Source: Paragorgia papillata (lineage: Eukaryota > Cnidaria > Anthozoa > Scleralcyonacea > Coralliidae). Taken from it: DNA of 64,000 nt. Position 1 is the first letter of the stretch. Each line of letters starts with the position of its first letter. The stretch lies in assembly GCA_035771165.1 (NCBI GenBank), contig JAWNZC010000314.1, forward strand, positions 8,078,501-8,142,500, read 5' to 3'. This document shows, piece by piece, positions 41,402 to 52,083 of the stretch. Under the pieces are notes generated by a model. That model saw nothing but the letters and a program-made list of their open reading frames with translations, did no database searches and was not told where the DNA came from. The position numbers and the translations under genes were made by a program.

Positions 41402-44400
41402 GATGTTTAGCTTCCAGGCCCCGATTGTGCCCCGATCGTGCCCACTGATCTCAAATAATATACTCATTATACTGGATAGAGCATCTATTGGTTCGCGCCT
41501 TGCAAAAATTGAAGTCGGAAGTGAGGCTAAAAATCTCGCAGCGGCCATATCCGGTGGGACCCACTTCGTAGTTATATCACTATTGCTGAATCATAGTTTT
41601 CGCTTTAAATCATCGGATTTTTAACGAAAACCAGCTAAATTTTACATTCTTAACAAGAAAATGTACCTGTCGCTATGGGAGAACTTAAAAGTAGCTGGGA
41701 TCATGGAAATCAGCCGAAATTTCACGATTTTACTGAACGAAAATCAGCACCGGTCACCAGTCTACAATTTGAAGAATTATTAAAGGACTAAAGTAAGGAA
41801 CAAATAACATCTTGTATTCACTTTAGCAGTTTGACAGTGACTTCATGACAAAGTAACAATATTACCGTTTCTATATCCGTCTTTTTCAACGTATATTGGA
41901 TCAGACGATCTGAGGGTTTTATACAACTGAAGATGTTTATTGGAAGTTTGTAGTTATACTTTATTTATTAAAACAGGCAAATTTATAAGCATTTAACTCA
42001 CTGTTTTACTATTATTGATGAAGTCGGATGAAGTCCTGTTACTATAATATTGACGAAGATAATTCCTGCTCACCTAGCATTTATCAATTTATGGTGTGCA
42101 TTTTCAATATTTGTAATACATTAATTGTCCATTTGTCCTCTTGTATAAAAAATTTTTTTTTTGCCTATTGGCTAATTTTTTACATGTTACCTGTGTGTTC
42201 TTGCTTTATTTTACCCTGTCTATATATATATTTATCTGTGATGAACTCATGGCTACCTAGGCTTGCTGGAGAGACTTGCCAAGGGTTTTCTATTTGACAA
42301 AGTCAAATTGTCTGGTATTTGAAAGAGTTGTAGAATCATCTGAGATTGAAGTAAAACTATAATAAAGGGGCATGGTTTGGCCAGCTCTGATTTACACACA
42401 GAAATAATTATTTATTGGTTATAATCTACTATATTCTTTTATATTTTATATACTTCAGTGTACTGACACTACTGTACTTTGTGTAGACTTATATTTGAAA
42501 CAGATAATATTAATAAGTCATGAGCTTTTTTCTAAAAATAATAAACAAAGAGAAGGATGATTCCAAACTATTATTTACTACAGAAGTGTTTTCATTTCAA
42601 GATATTTTTGAAAAAGTTTCAATCTTTACTACATTTATCATACCTCGATATCTTGCATCATACAACTTTTTAGCTTTCATACCCATCTATATGTCTTTTC
42701 CTTATTAGATCCACACAACTTTTTTATGCAGAAATTATCACTAGCTGATCAGTCATTAATTTTTTTTTTGAGATGAGTGATCATAACAATGCATATAGAT
42801 GTTTATAAGATTTTAGTTTAATTGAAGCTAGTGTAAGCTGCTCTGGATAGTACAAACAATTTTATTGAAATTAATTTAAGTTTTCTCTAATACAGTACAA
42901 AGGCAATGCCGCAAAGGACTAAAATGTCAAAAAAATTTTAAATACTATCTAGCGCCAGTGGTGGCTGGAGCACTGGCACATTCTTCACAGACCTTGATAA
43001 CCATATGGTAGATTCTCCTGTTGATGAAAATCATGCTTTTGCTCTTATCAAGTCCATTGCAAAAAGCTACAGCAAAATTCGTTTTTACCATCTTGGAAAG
43101 GAAACCACAGCTAACCTTTCTGGTACATAAATAAGAAAAAAATTGAATAAGCTTGTCCTCTTCCAGCATCAGTAAGAATCAAAACAAAACTAATCTGTAC
43201 ATGTAAACAAAAAAGGAAAGTAAACTACAGGTAACTGTATTTATTATAAGTAATAACATGACTTGAGGGAAATTTAATTGCTAATTTCCCAAAAAGACAT
43301 GTTATTAGTTTGTAATATTATGATCACCGAGGAAAACTTTGAGAATCTTGCCAACAGGAAATTTACACGGTTGATCAGAGAAGTTGAATCTAATTTTCCC
43401 GTGCATGTTGATGAGGGAAAATATATGCAAGCGGGAAATTTAGAAGAAGACAAAAGATTTCTTTGTCTTCTAATTTTCCCTCATCAACATGCACAGGAAA
43501 ATTAGAAGAAGACAAAGGATTTCTTTGTCTTCTAATTTTTCCTCATCAACATGCATGGGAAAATTAAAAGACAAAGGATAAATTACCCAAGAGAAATACG
43601 AGGTTTACATTCCCTCGGAGAACAAAAGAATCCGAGGCGATCATGGTATTACACTGGATATACCATAACTTTATCTAAGGACCAATGTTACTACAGGAGG
43701 AAACCGGAGTACCCGGAGGGAACCTGTGGTGTTTGGTAGAGTCAAACTGGAAGCACTCAAGTCACATGCATCCAAAGGAAACTGAACTAAACTACTGTAA
43801 CAGTTAAACAGTCTTTACACTGGATAACCTTATCAGTCATATCTTAACTGTCCTTCCTAGAGATCTAGTAAGGGTCACCCCTCATTGGTCAATGTTACTA
43901 CAAAAGAAAACTGAAGTAAACTAACTTTATTTATACTGGATACTGATAACTCTATCAGTCATATCTAAACTGTTCTTCCTAGAGGTCCACAGCAAGCGTC
44001 ATCCCTCATTGGTCAGTGTTACTACAGGAGGAAACCAGAGTACCCAGAAGAAATCTCTGGTGTTTGGTAGAGTCAAACTAGAAGCACTCCTCTAATGTAC
44101 ATCCAAGGTGAAATTTTAATCTGATAAGTGCATCAAGTAGGAGTTAAACCCAGATTGCAGAGTAACATCCTTAGATCTACAGTAATCCTGGATGCATGTA
44201 ACTGGAAAGACTTTTCTTGCTTTCAGCAAACTAGATAAAATTTTAATCTGCTAAATGTACAGTAAAACTGCATTGATCGAGTAGGAATCAAACTTGGGTG
44301 TAACTTCTTAATGGCCAGTAAGATGCTCTCTAACCATAATAAACTACCACTAACTCAAAATGTTATACAGTATGTACATATTTTGTTTGAGATATACTGT

Positions 44401-45060
44401 AGACAAAATGAAATACTATCAAGGGACAAGGGCTTGGGCAAAATACATACTGTAGTGTAACCATAATAAAACCATCTGAACTGGTTGAACATTAGCCCAA
44501 ATTCGACAAAACTATAAAGTTCGAATATTTCATGTGAACAGTATCAACAGCGGGTAAGTTTATTAGTTTAAACAGACACAGTTATGACTTCTTGGGGTTT
44601 AATCGGCATGAAATAAATCAAAAGTTAAACAAACACATCATCGTAAATCATCAAATAATACGCGTTACTAGAAAGAAACAAATACACAGGCAGTCACTTC
44701 CAGAAATTTGTTTACCGACTTTGCTAGCTCTGAAGCAAATAAACAGGCAAGCGTATTTTGTAAAGAAAAGCACTTTCTAAACAAAAAAATAGTTCAAAAC
44801 ACTAAACTATTACTTAAAATAAGATTACAAACCTCAATTCGGTGGTAACTCTTCGTAACATCCCAGAATTTGGCGAAAAACGCCGTTCAACTGCTTCCAC
44901 TCCTATTTACGCCATATTGTATGGGACCCAAGTGGGTCCCACCGGAAATGGTCGCCGCTAATCTATTCCGACTTCACTGCGAACACCGGATGCTCTATCC
45001 AGTATAATGAGTATATTATTTGAGATCAGTGATCGTGCCCCGATCGTGCCACGCCTGGCC
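41402..45060. mobile_element. 3.6-kb region bounded by about 130-bp inverted repeats
   Basis: The left block (CCCCGATCGTGCC, TGATCTCAAATAATATACTC, ATTATACTGGATAGAGCATC, CCGGTGGGACCCACTT, to about 41575) is inverted at 44925-45060. The interior has no recognisable transposase. It starts only 210 bp from the syntrophin ATG. Confidence 0.6.
43280..44130. repeat. Interspersed repeats with GGAGGAAACCGGAGTACCC blocks
   Basis: 43400-43570 repeats AATTTTCCCTCATCAACATG and GAAGACAAAGGATTTCTTTG as hairpins. Then two copies (43675-43760 and 44015-44095) share CAATGTTACTACAGGAGGAA and TGGTGTTTGGTAGAGTCAAA, with a partial copy at 43815-43910. Confidence 0.65.
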
Positions 45061-46577
45061 TAGCCTTGACCCAGCCTGGCCAAGCTAACAAGTCTGCAAC
45101 AATCTGCAACAGGTTGTTGACAACTTGTAACCAGGTTGATGACTCCAACAGACTTGTGACAAGTTGCTCCAACAATTTGTTAATACCACTTTGCAAATTA
45201 ACAAGTTTAGTTCTTACAAAGTTGACAACAAGCTTGATAAAATCACAACTTGTTAACAGGTTTGCTGGAAGCTTGCTGCAAACATATCCTGTTACAGGTA
45301 AACTACGTCAAGTGTTCCTTCTTTTAGTTGCAAACTTGATTGCAATTTTATTTACTTCCTTTGCAAATTTGCAAATTTCCAATCAAATTTGCAATATTCC
45401 TATAGGAAATTCACTTCCTGTTAAATTTTCCTAAGTTCCTGTTAAATTTTCCTAAGTTCCTGTTTTAATTTCCTAACTTCCTGTTTTGTGTAGTAGTCTT
45501 TTATTATGTTTTTGCTTTCAAAAGGTTGCTCAAAAATAAAAATTATATATATGAAGGCTATATATACATATTATTTCGTATTCGAAGAAGCAAATTCAAA
45601 ACTAAAACACATTACTTGGTTTGACAAGCCGTTAGGTTCGAATCGCCGCCACACCCCCAAATAACCTAAACGTAAAAGGCTATGGGGCGCCGATGCGGAC
45701 AAAACTGCTCTTTCGCAAATATTCGTTCAAAGTTAATATACGCGTTCTAAATAAATAAGGCGCCTGGTTTTAAAATTTAGAGTCCTTTGGTGTTTTCATT
45801 GTAGCTTCAAATTTTAAAAACCTTGCTGGTCGCTAGCTTGATTTTAATATAAATGAAAATTGCAATCAAGTTTGCAACTAAAAGAATGTAACAAGCTGTG
45901 AGACCTTTACACATATAGGCCAAGGCCCCAGTGTAATTTTGACATGCCGGCCATCTTCAAACCAGGCCTCGAAATTAGTACTGGCATGGTCATTGACCGG
46001 AAAAATTTTCAAGTTTGTCTGGCAGTCTTGCCGGTCATCCATGACCAGTGAATTGAAAATGTGAATGAAAATGAGTTGGAGAGTGTTGCTATTATAATCA
46101 TATTTGCACATTCTCTGGGCTTATACCAGGGCGTGGTGTCACAATGACATCATATCCAACCTCGGTTTCAAGCCGTTGTTCGTGCTTACTGAAGCAAATT
46201 CGGAAAGCGTCTATTGGGTAATATTTCTCCTGTAACAGAACATTGCCCCCCCCCCCCCCCTCTCATAATTTGAAAAAGGAAACTTCGGGCGCTTATTCTG
46301 CTAGGAATTTCGGGCAATTTTGACACGTATTGCCGTGAAATGTTCAAGAAAAATTCATACGTATACGACTTAAAAATCAATATTTAACCCTAAATATTTC
46401 GGGCAAAAATCTCAACAAAAAAATTTCAACTTTTGAAAAGTTGAAAAAAATTTTTGGCGAGGCAAAGTTGAAAATATTTTCTACGAGTTGAAATTTTTTT
46501 GGTGAGCATAGACCATGATGCTTTGCGTCCATGCAGCAAACACCATGGCCCATGATTGGGCCTACCGGACTCTCTAC

Positions 46578-46725
46578 CCGGGAAACGAGACTCTGGGATA
46601 ATCCGTTTCACATCGATATTTCATTGGCTGATAAACACAGTGAACTCTATATAACTCTTCTTCCGGATAACAAGAATCCTGTGATGGCGTGAACGGATTA
46701 TCCCAGAGCCTCTCGTTTCCCGCCC
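46578..46725. mobile_element. Small palindromic element
   Basis: GGGAAACGAGACTCTGGGATA and the inverse TATCCCAGAGCCTCTCGTTTC flank about 75 bp. Confidence 0.65.
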
Positions 46726-47062
46726 ATTGGGTATGGAGAACGTGGGCTCTGGGAACGGGATTGGGCCACGTTGGGCTACGTACAGAAGCCAAATTTCAAA
46801 ACTGTCCCACTTTTAGCTTCTTTTTCCCCCCTTCTTAGAACTACTCAACTTCTTTCGTGTTCAAATGACGTCAAACCACTCAAACGAACTTTATCAGTTC
46901 AGTAACTTAAGGAATGTAACGTTTCGAGCGAAGGCCCTTCGTCAGAGAGAAATGACGCAACCTAAGTTACTATATTTCGATTGTTGTTTCTACACTGCCT
47001 ACGTACGCAGCACGCTACTTTTATTTCACTATTTGGTTTATAAGTTCGGTATGTTTTATTCG

Positions 47063-47375
47063 TTAAAGGCGACGTACAGTCCGTTCTGCGCATGACCGCA
47101 ATGTGGTCCCCAAAACATGACATTCGTAGATAATTACATGAAGTACTCAGCAAAATGTAAACCGTTAGGAACATGGCAGAAAACCAAGCGATTCGGCGAG
47201 GATATCTCCTCGGATTTCTTCTATTTCTCCTGAAATTGTTTTGTTTTGGGTACAAGTAATGAATGGGAACCAAGAAAAGCTTACAATCTTGAATAAGGTA
47301 TTAGTATTATTTTGTAAATAAAGATGTAAACATTAGTTTCGTACATGCGCAGAACGGACTGTACATCACCTTTAA
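47063..47375. mobile_element. TTAA-flanked MITE, AGGCGACGTACAGTCC ends
   Basis: TTAAAGGCGACGTACAGTCC and the inverse GGACTGTACATCACCTTTAA, about 30-bp arms. TTAA is present at both ends. Confidence 0.75.
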
Positions 47376-47819
47376 ATTAAAATACGACAAAGTTTATAAA
47401 AAATATAAACTTCGTTTACACGCTATAAAATAACACACCAGATAAGCGAGTTTGCTTTTTACAAAATTTAATAGGGCACTTTCACATTTCATCGATAACT
47501 CTTTGGCAATATCTTTTATCATTATATGTACATTTTTTTGTTCAGAACAATCGCCTCAAAATATAGGAATAACCATTCATTCGATTTCTTTAAACAGAAT
47601 AGAGATTATAAAAAAAATTGCTGAGCGCTTCTGAAACGAACATTTTTGTGCATATTGTTGACAAAAAGAAATATATATGACGGGGGGTCTTCGTATGGTT
47701 CAATAAGCCAAAACAGCACCATTACGAAGCTCTGTGTTCAAGCAACATTGATGGGCATATTTTTTGAAGACTTCCGTCGTCAGACCATGTTTTCCTTTCA
47801 TTCAGCATCTCTCCTCGTG

Positions 47820-47999
47820 TCACCTGCTCGTCCTTGGCGATACTCTGTCTGTTCTGTGTTTGGGTGAATAGAATTTATCAAAGAAAGGATGTTCTAACGC
47901 TTCCCGAGCTGTTATGCGTTTCTCAGGCTGGTATTCTAGCAAGCGTTCAAGTAAATCGAAAAATAATTCATGCGATTCGTCCTTGCTTCTGGCATATTT
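47820..47999 (-). CDS. Terminal exon of a CLK/LAMMER-type protein kinase (partial gene)
   Basis: An acceptor (TTTTTCTAG) at 48000 leads into 59 codons and a TGA at 47822-47820. The protein reads SHELFFDLLERLLEYQP, then EKRITAREALEHPFF. This is kinase subdomain X-XI as in CDC2-like kinases (LAMMER family), which phosphorylate SR splicing factors in the nucleus. The stretch after HPFF is a short basic tail ending SPRTSR. Upstream exons should lie at higher coordinates on this strand, but none could be recognised before the RNF213-like gene, so it may be a displaced exon or a broken copy. DYRK-like kinases are the alternative assignment. Confidence 0.6.
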   Translation of the reverse strand, partial: KYARSKDESHELFFDLLERLLEYQPEKRITAREALEHPFFDKFYSPKHRTDRVSPRTSR

Positions 48000-48284
48000 C
48001 TAGAAAAATAAAAATAAGAAGTTTTGGGGTATAGTACAAAGTAATCTTTAGTAATATTTATCAAATTCATTAATAATTCATGAAGAAAATTCAAAAGAAA
48101 TGAATGTTTAATCAGCATCTTTAACTACGGATAAAACATTGATTAATAAAACATCAAAGTTTTATCAAAGTTAATAGGCACTAGTGCCTCAAATTGAGCT
48201 TTTTCTGACTGTAAATTATCTTATCTAACCTTTCCTACGACTCTTAAACAAAGTGTTCATCATTTACACTTGGAATTTGATAAG

Positions 48285-49012
48285 TTCGGCCGCTCATATT
48301 TTAACTATCACTTAAACCAGCAGTGTTTTATCAGATATAAACACAAGTTGATAGCCAAGTGTTTCAGATCTGATGAAACACGTACTGCAAATGTTTTGAA
48401 TAGTTTCAAAAACGACTCATTTGGTAAGTTCATTGGCGTAGTATTTTTGCAAAACAACGTTGTCTAAGGGCCTGTTCACACGAGGCGAGTTATCTCGGGG
48501 GGTAGGGATAACTCGGGGGCTAGGGTCAAAGTTGACCCTATTTCACATGATAAAACACGCAACTACCAAGTTGTCCCTGGCCCCCGAGATAACCCTAGCT
48601 TCATGTAAACGCTTCACCCCGAGTTATCCCGAGCAACAGCATAAATACACATGCCTAAGTTGACCCTACCCCCGAGATAACTCGGGTGAAAGCGTTCACA
48701 TGGAGGTAGGGATAACTCGGGGGCTAGGGTTACCCTATCGCTCCGACCGAGTTATCCCTATCCCCCGAGTTATCTCGGTCTCGTGTGAACGGTTTACTTT
48801 TTTAACATGGAAATAAACTAACACCGAGTTATCTCGGGGGATAGGGATAACCCTACCCCCCGAGATAACTCGCCTCATGTGAACAGGGCCTGAGCCGAGA
48901 AAATCAAAGCTAAAGTTTATGTAAATTAGGATTCTTTATCAAATATAAAACCACGGAAGTGGTACCGATTTCCTTTGTGTTTCCCTCATGAATTATTAAT
49001 AAGTTTTGAAAT
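48285..49012. mobile_element. Interspersed element, interrupted copy (inverse of 32876-33150)
   Basis: It matches the reverse of 32876-33150 on both sides of a 423-bp insertion at 48468-48890. Confidence 0.75.
48468..48890. mobile_element. PIF/Harbinger-like MITE with documented empty site
   Basis: GGGCCTGTTCACACGAGGCG starts it and the inverse CGCCTCATGTGAACAGGGCC ends it. Flanks are TAA (48465-48467) and TGA (48891-48893). The sister element shows the uninterrupted TTGTCTAAGCCGAG. The interior is built from GAGTTATC/GGGATAAC words. Confidence 0.88.
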
Positions 49013-49163
49013 TACAATAATATTTTATAATAACAAGACTAAAACTAACTTTATTCTTTTTTATCCTGTATAACAATCAATTGCAGGCCTGGCATGGGTC
49101 ACACGAACCCGCCGTTCGCGCGTTCTCTTTTGGGCCACTTGAAAATTTGAATAAACAAAGAGC

Positions 49164-49400
49164 ATGCATTTTTGTCCGAAAATGCTTGCCTGTGAAAATT
49201 TTGAAAACTATTTTAAAATAAACGACCATAGCATGGGTACGGGAAATGCTTCTTGCTTGATTCCATTGCCTAAGATACGCACTGAGTATGCCAGAAAGTC
49301 ATTTTATGATATGGGTGCTAAGATTTATAATGACCTTCCGATTGAAATTAGAAAAACTGTGAACTTTAATTATTTTGTCAAATTAGTAGTGCATTGCCTT
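49164..49400 (+). pseudogene. LINE-type retrotransposon ORF2 tail
   Basis: The frame includes KIRTEYARKSFYDMGAKIYN and [17 protein letters not shown]. The pattern [R-x-x-x-x-x-K-S-F-x-x-x-G-A-K-x-x-N-x-L-P] is characteristic of the region after reverse transcriptase in non-LTR elements. No RT core is upstream, so it is a 5'-truncated copy. Confidence 0.6.
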
Positions 49401-49639
49401 CTACGTTTTTACGTATCTTTAGTCTTACTCGTAATGTTTTACAGTTTTCTCGAACATATTTTCCATCGCTACTTCTCTCGTCCCAGTCCAGTCTTCCTTT
49501 ATAGAAATACTTTGTCTTCCTATAAGAGACAATTATGACAATGAACAAAATGAGAAGATTAACCTTTTCGTGTACGACTTGCCGAGACCTCTCACGAGGA
49601 CGAGAAAAGTCGACTGACATTAAACAGTAATGTGGCACA

Positions 49640-49935
49640 ACAACAACAGTAAAACCACCACACCAAGTAACACCACCACCACCCTACCAACAGCAACACC
49701 ACCACCCTACTAACAGCAACACCACCGCCACTACCAACACCACCATCAACAACAACAACAACAATGACAACGACAACGACAACAACCACACCAAGTAACA
49801 CCACCACCACCCTACCAACAGCAACACCACCACCACCCTACCAACAGCAACACCACCGCCACTACCAACACCACCATCAACACCACCATCAACACCACCA
49901 CCAACAACACCACCACCCCAATTAACACGAACACC
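49640..49935. repeat. (ACC)n/(AAC)n compound microsatellite
   Basis: CACCACCACCCTACCAACAG blocks repeat several times, similar in kind to 1789-2250. Confidence 0.9.
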
Positions 49936-51100
49936 AATTAACACGAACACCTCCAACAATGCACAGGAAAAGATAAAAGACCGAGACATTTTCTATCAAA
50001 TATAAAAAAATAGCGCTACGCTGAATGAGAACTGCTTCATTATTACCTAAAACATGAACAAAAACTTACTTTGATTTACTTTTGATTTACTTTGATTTAC
50101 TTAGATCGCCACTCTTCTCTGCGTCTTCGGCATACTAAAATCTTCGTAAAACTTCTTACGAGTGTTGCTTTTTATCTCACTAAATCTTCCTTTTAACTAT
50201 TTCTTTTCTAAAGTACATTGTCGTAATGAATGCTTCCAAATACTCTCGATTATTTCCTCGGATAGCTGAAGAACTAGCCGCCATGTTTACGAAAATTATT
50301 TGCAGTCAGCAGCGCCATTGCTAGTGCGCATGCTCATAACATTATTTGTAGCAAAAAATTATTTGCACTCAGTTATTTGCAGGTGAATTAACCAATCAGA
50401 ATGCAGGATAGAAACGAAATGAATGACAATAATATTTATATACCTGATTGCATCTGATTATACATTGACCGTTGTGTCCAGTCAGGTGTACAGCAATATG
50501 AAAAACTTTGAAAGTGCAACATTTGCTGATCGATAACGTAAACAAGAAACATACAAAGACTCTGGTCACATTTCCAGACTTATTAACTACAGCGTAACCA
50601 ATGTACTTATGCAAATTCTTCGTGGCTGTTGTATAAGCTTCACTCGCGATGGTAAACCCTTTATCCACACTCGTAACTATATCAGTATAAAAGCACACGG
50701 CCACATACAATGTTTATCTAACTTCAACGCCACTTTAATGGGCTAACAAGATTCAAATGCATTATTTTAAAGGTGAGTAATTGAGTAAACAACTTAAAGT
50801 ACACTGTTTAAAACTTCCTATACTAAAAACACAGTAATTGCTTAATGTAATGCTTATACGGCAAAAAAAATTAACCTTGGCATACTTTAAAGTATTAATA
50901 AAAACAGAAAAATATTGTCTTAATCAATTTTGGTAACTGCTTTCGTCATTGCAACGCTGTTGGCTATATTCTTGGAATTAATTTAAATCAAAGTCGTGAA
51001 AAGTTTATGGCATCAAAAGACGATATGTGCCGTCATGCAACTACTTTAATCATTATATAAATATAGGTGTGTAACTAATTAGTACGTAACGTTATAAAAG

Positions 51101-51199
51101 TCAAAATTTCACTCCGCGTCTCTTTCCTTTTGTAACACCTTGAGAACGGAAAACCTGACGGCCTGTTTTAGTGGCTTTGTTCACGTTGCTTCTCCTTTC
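51101..51199 (-). CDS. Unassigned terminal exon candidate with a basic C terminus
   Basis: After an acceptor (TGTATTACAG) at 51201-51200, 32 codons run to a TGA at 51103-51101. The peptide starts ERRSNVNKATKTGRQVF and ends TKGKRRGVKF. It is strongly basic, like a nuclear or nucleolar tail, and is embedded in sequence without other coding features. I do not recognise it and found no partner exon. It may be an unrelated gene end or chance. Confidence 0.25.
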   Translation of the reverse strand, partial: ERRSNVNKATKTGRQVFRSQGVTKGKRRGVKF

Positions 51200-51944
51200 C
51201 TGTAATACAAGTTGAAAAGAATAAATGGGATGTTAATAATATATAATCGTATAATTGCACGTTAATTGCACGAAGTAAGTGATCAGATTACTTTTTATTA
51301 TTTATATTAAATATCTCAATTTTCAAGTCATTTTTGAATATTTTTTTTCTGGCATAATCGCTCTCATTCCAATTTCATATCGCAATTTCACATATTATTT
51401 TAGAAAACGCTTTAACTTTACGTCTGCCATTACAACATTAACTTTGTTATTACAACATTAACTTTTATTAATTATTAATTTATTACCGTATACTCCTTCG
51501 ACCAATCAGGATTCTGTAATTTAGTACATTAACGCATTCTAATTTTGAGCATTGTTCTATATTTTGGGTATTATTTACTATAGTTTAATAGAGATAAAGT
51601 ATAAGACGCCTATTACAGTATTAGATACCATACGTGAGCTTCCGAGTTGACAAGTTTTGAACAACATTTTTACTGCATGGTATTCGCTATTAAATACAAT
51701 ATTTGAGGTTACGATAGAGAACATCTTGACTATAGATAATTTGGCAATATTTTGCCGGTAGATGGAACGTGAATTCAATGACCATGCATTTGTTTTCACA
51801 ATAAATCGTTTGAAAACTTGATTTCCGCAGTAGAGATGTTCTTTTGGAGGGAAAATAAACAGTTGTGACTGTGAGGATTTATTTACTTTACGACGTCAAT
51901 TGACCAAAAACAAGGAAATCAGAATAATGACTTGAATGAATAAT

Positions 51945-51950
51945 TTTATT
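51945..51950 (-). terminator. Putative poly(A) signal of the RNF213-like gene
   Basis: AATAAA on the minus strand, 134 bases past the TAA stop. A second AATAAA lies further on at 51883-51878. Both are inferred from the motif and position only. Confidence 0.45.
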
Positions 51951-52083
51951 AAGTGTCAATGTATATATACATATATATATTTAGCTCTATTACTGCTAAT
52001 TGGGGACACTATCTGGATCGGCGACAAAGTATTGCCTGTGCTATAAGACAATACAAATATACAAAACAACAAAGTAACCAAAT

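Larger units (their letters stand above)
41193..52083. other. Intergenic region between gamma-syntrophin and the RNF213-like gene
   Basis: It holds the inverted-repeat-bounded region 41402-45060, CAACTTGTT-rich sequence at 45085-45310, a 21-bp tandem (TTCCTGTTAAATTTTCCTAAG, 45412-45475), a kinase exon, MITEs and a LINE tail. Nothing was recognised at 45500-46500 and 50000-51100 apart from a YY1-type motif GCCGCCATGTT near 50279. No full gene was found. Confidence 0.5.

Noticed and set aside
42945..43169. Minus-strand frame with EEDKLIQFFSYLCTRK
   Set aside because: Possible exon next to a GTTAGC donor, but no homology or partner exon could be found.
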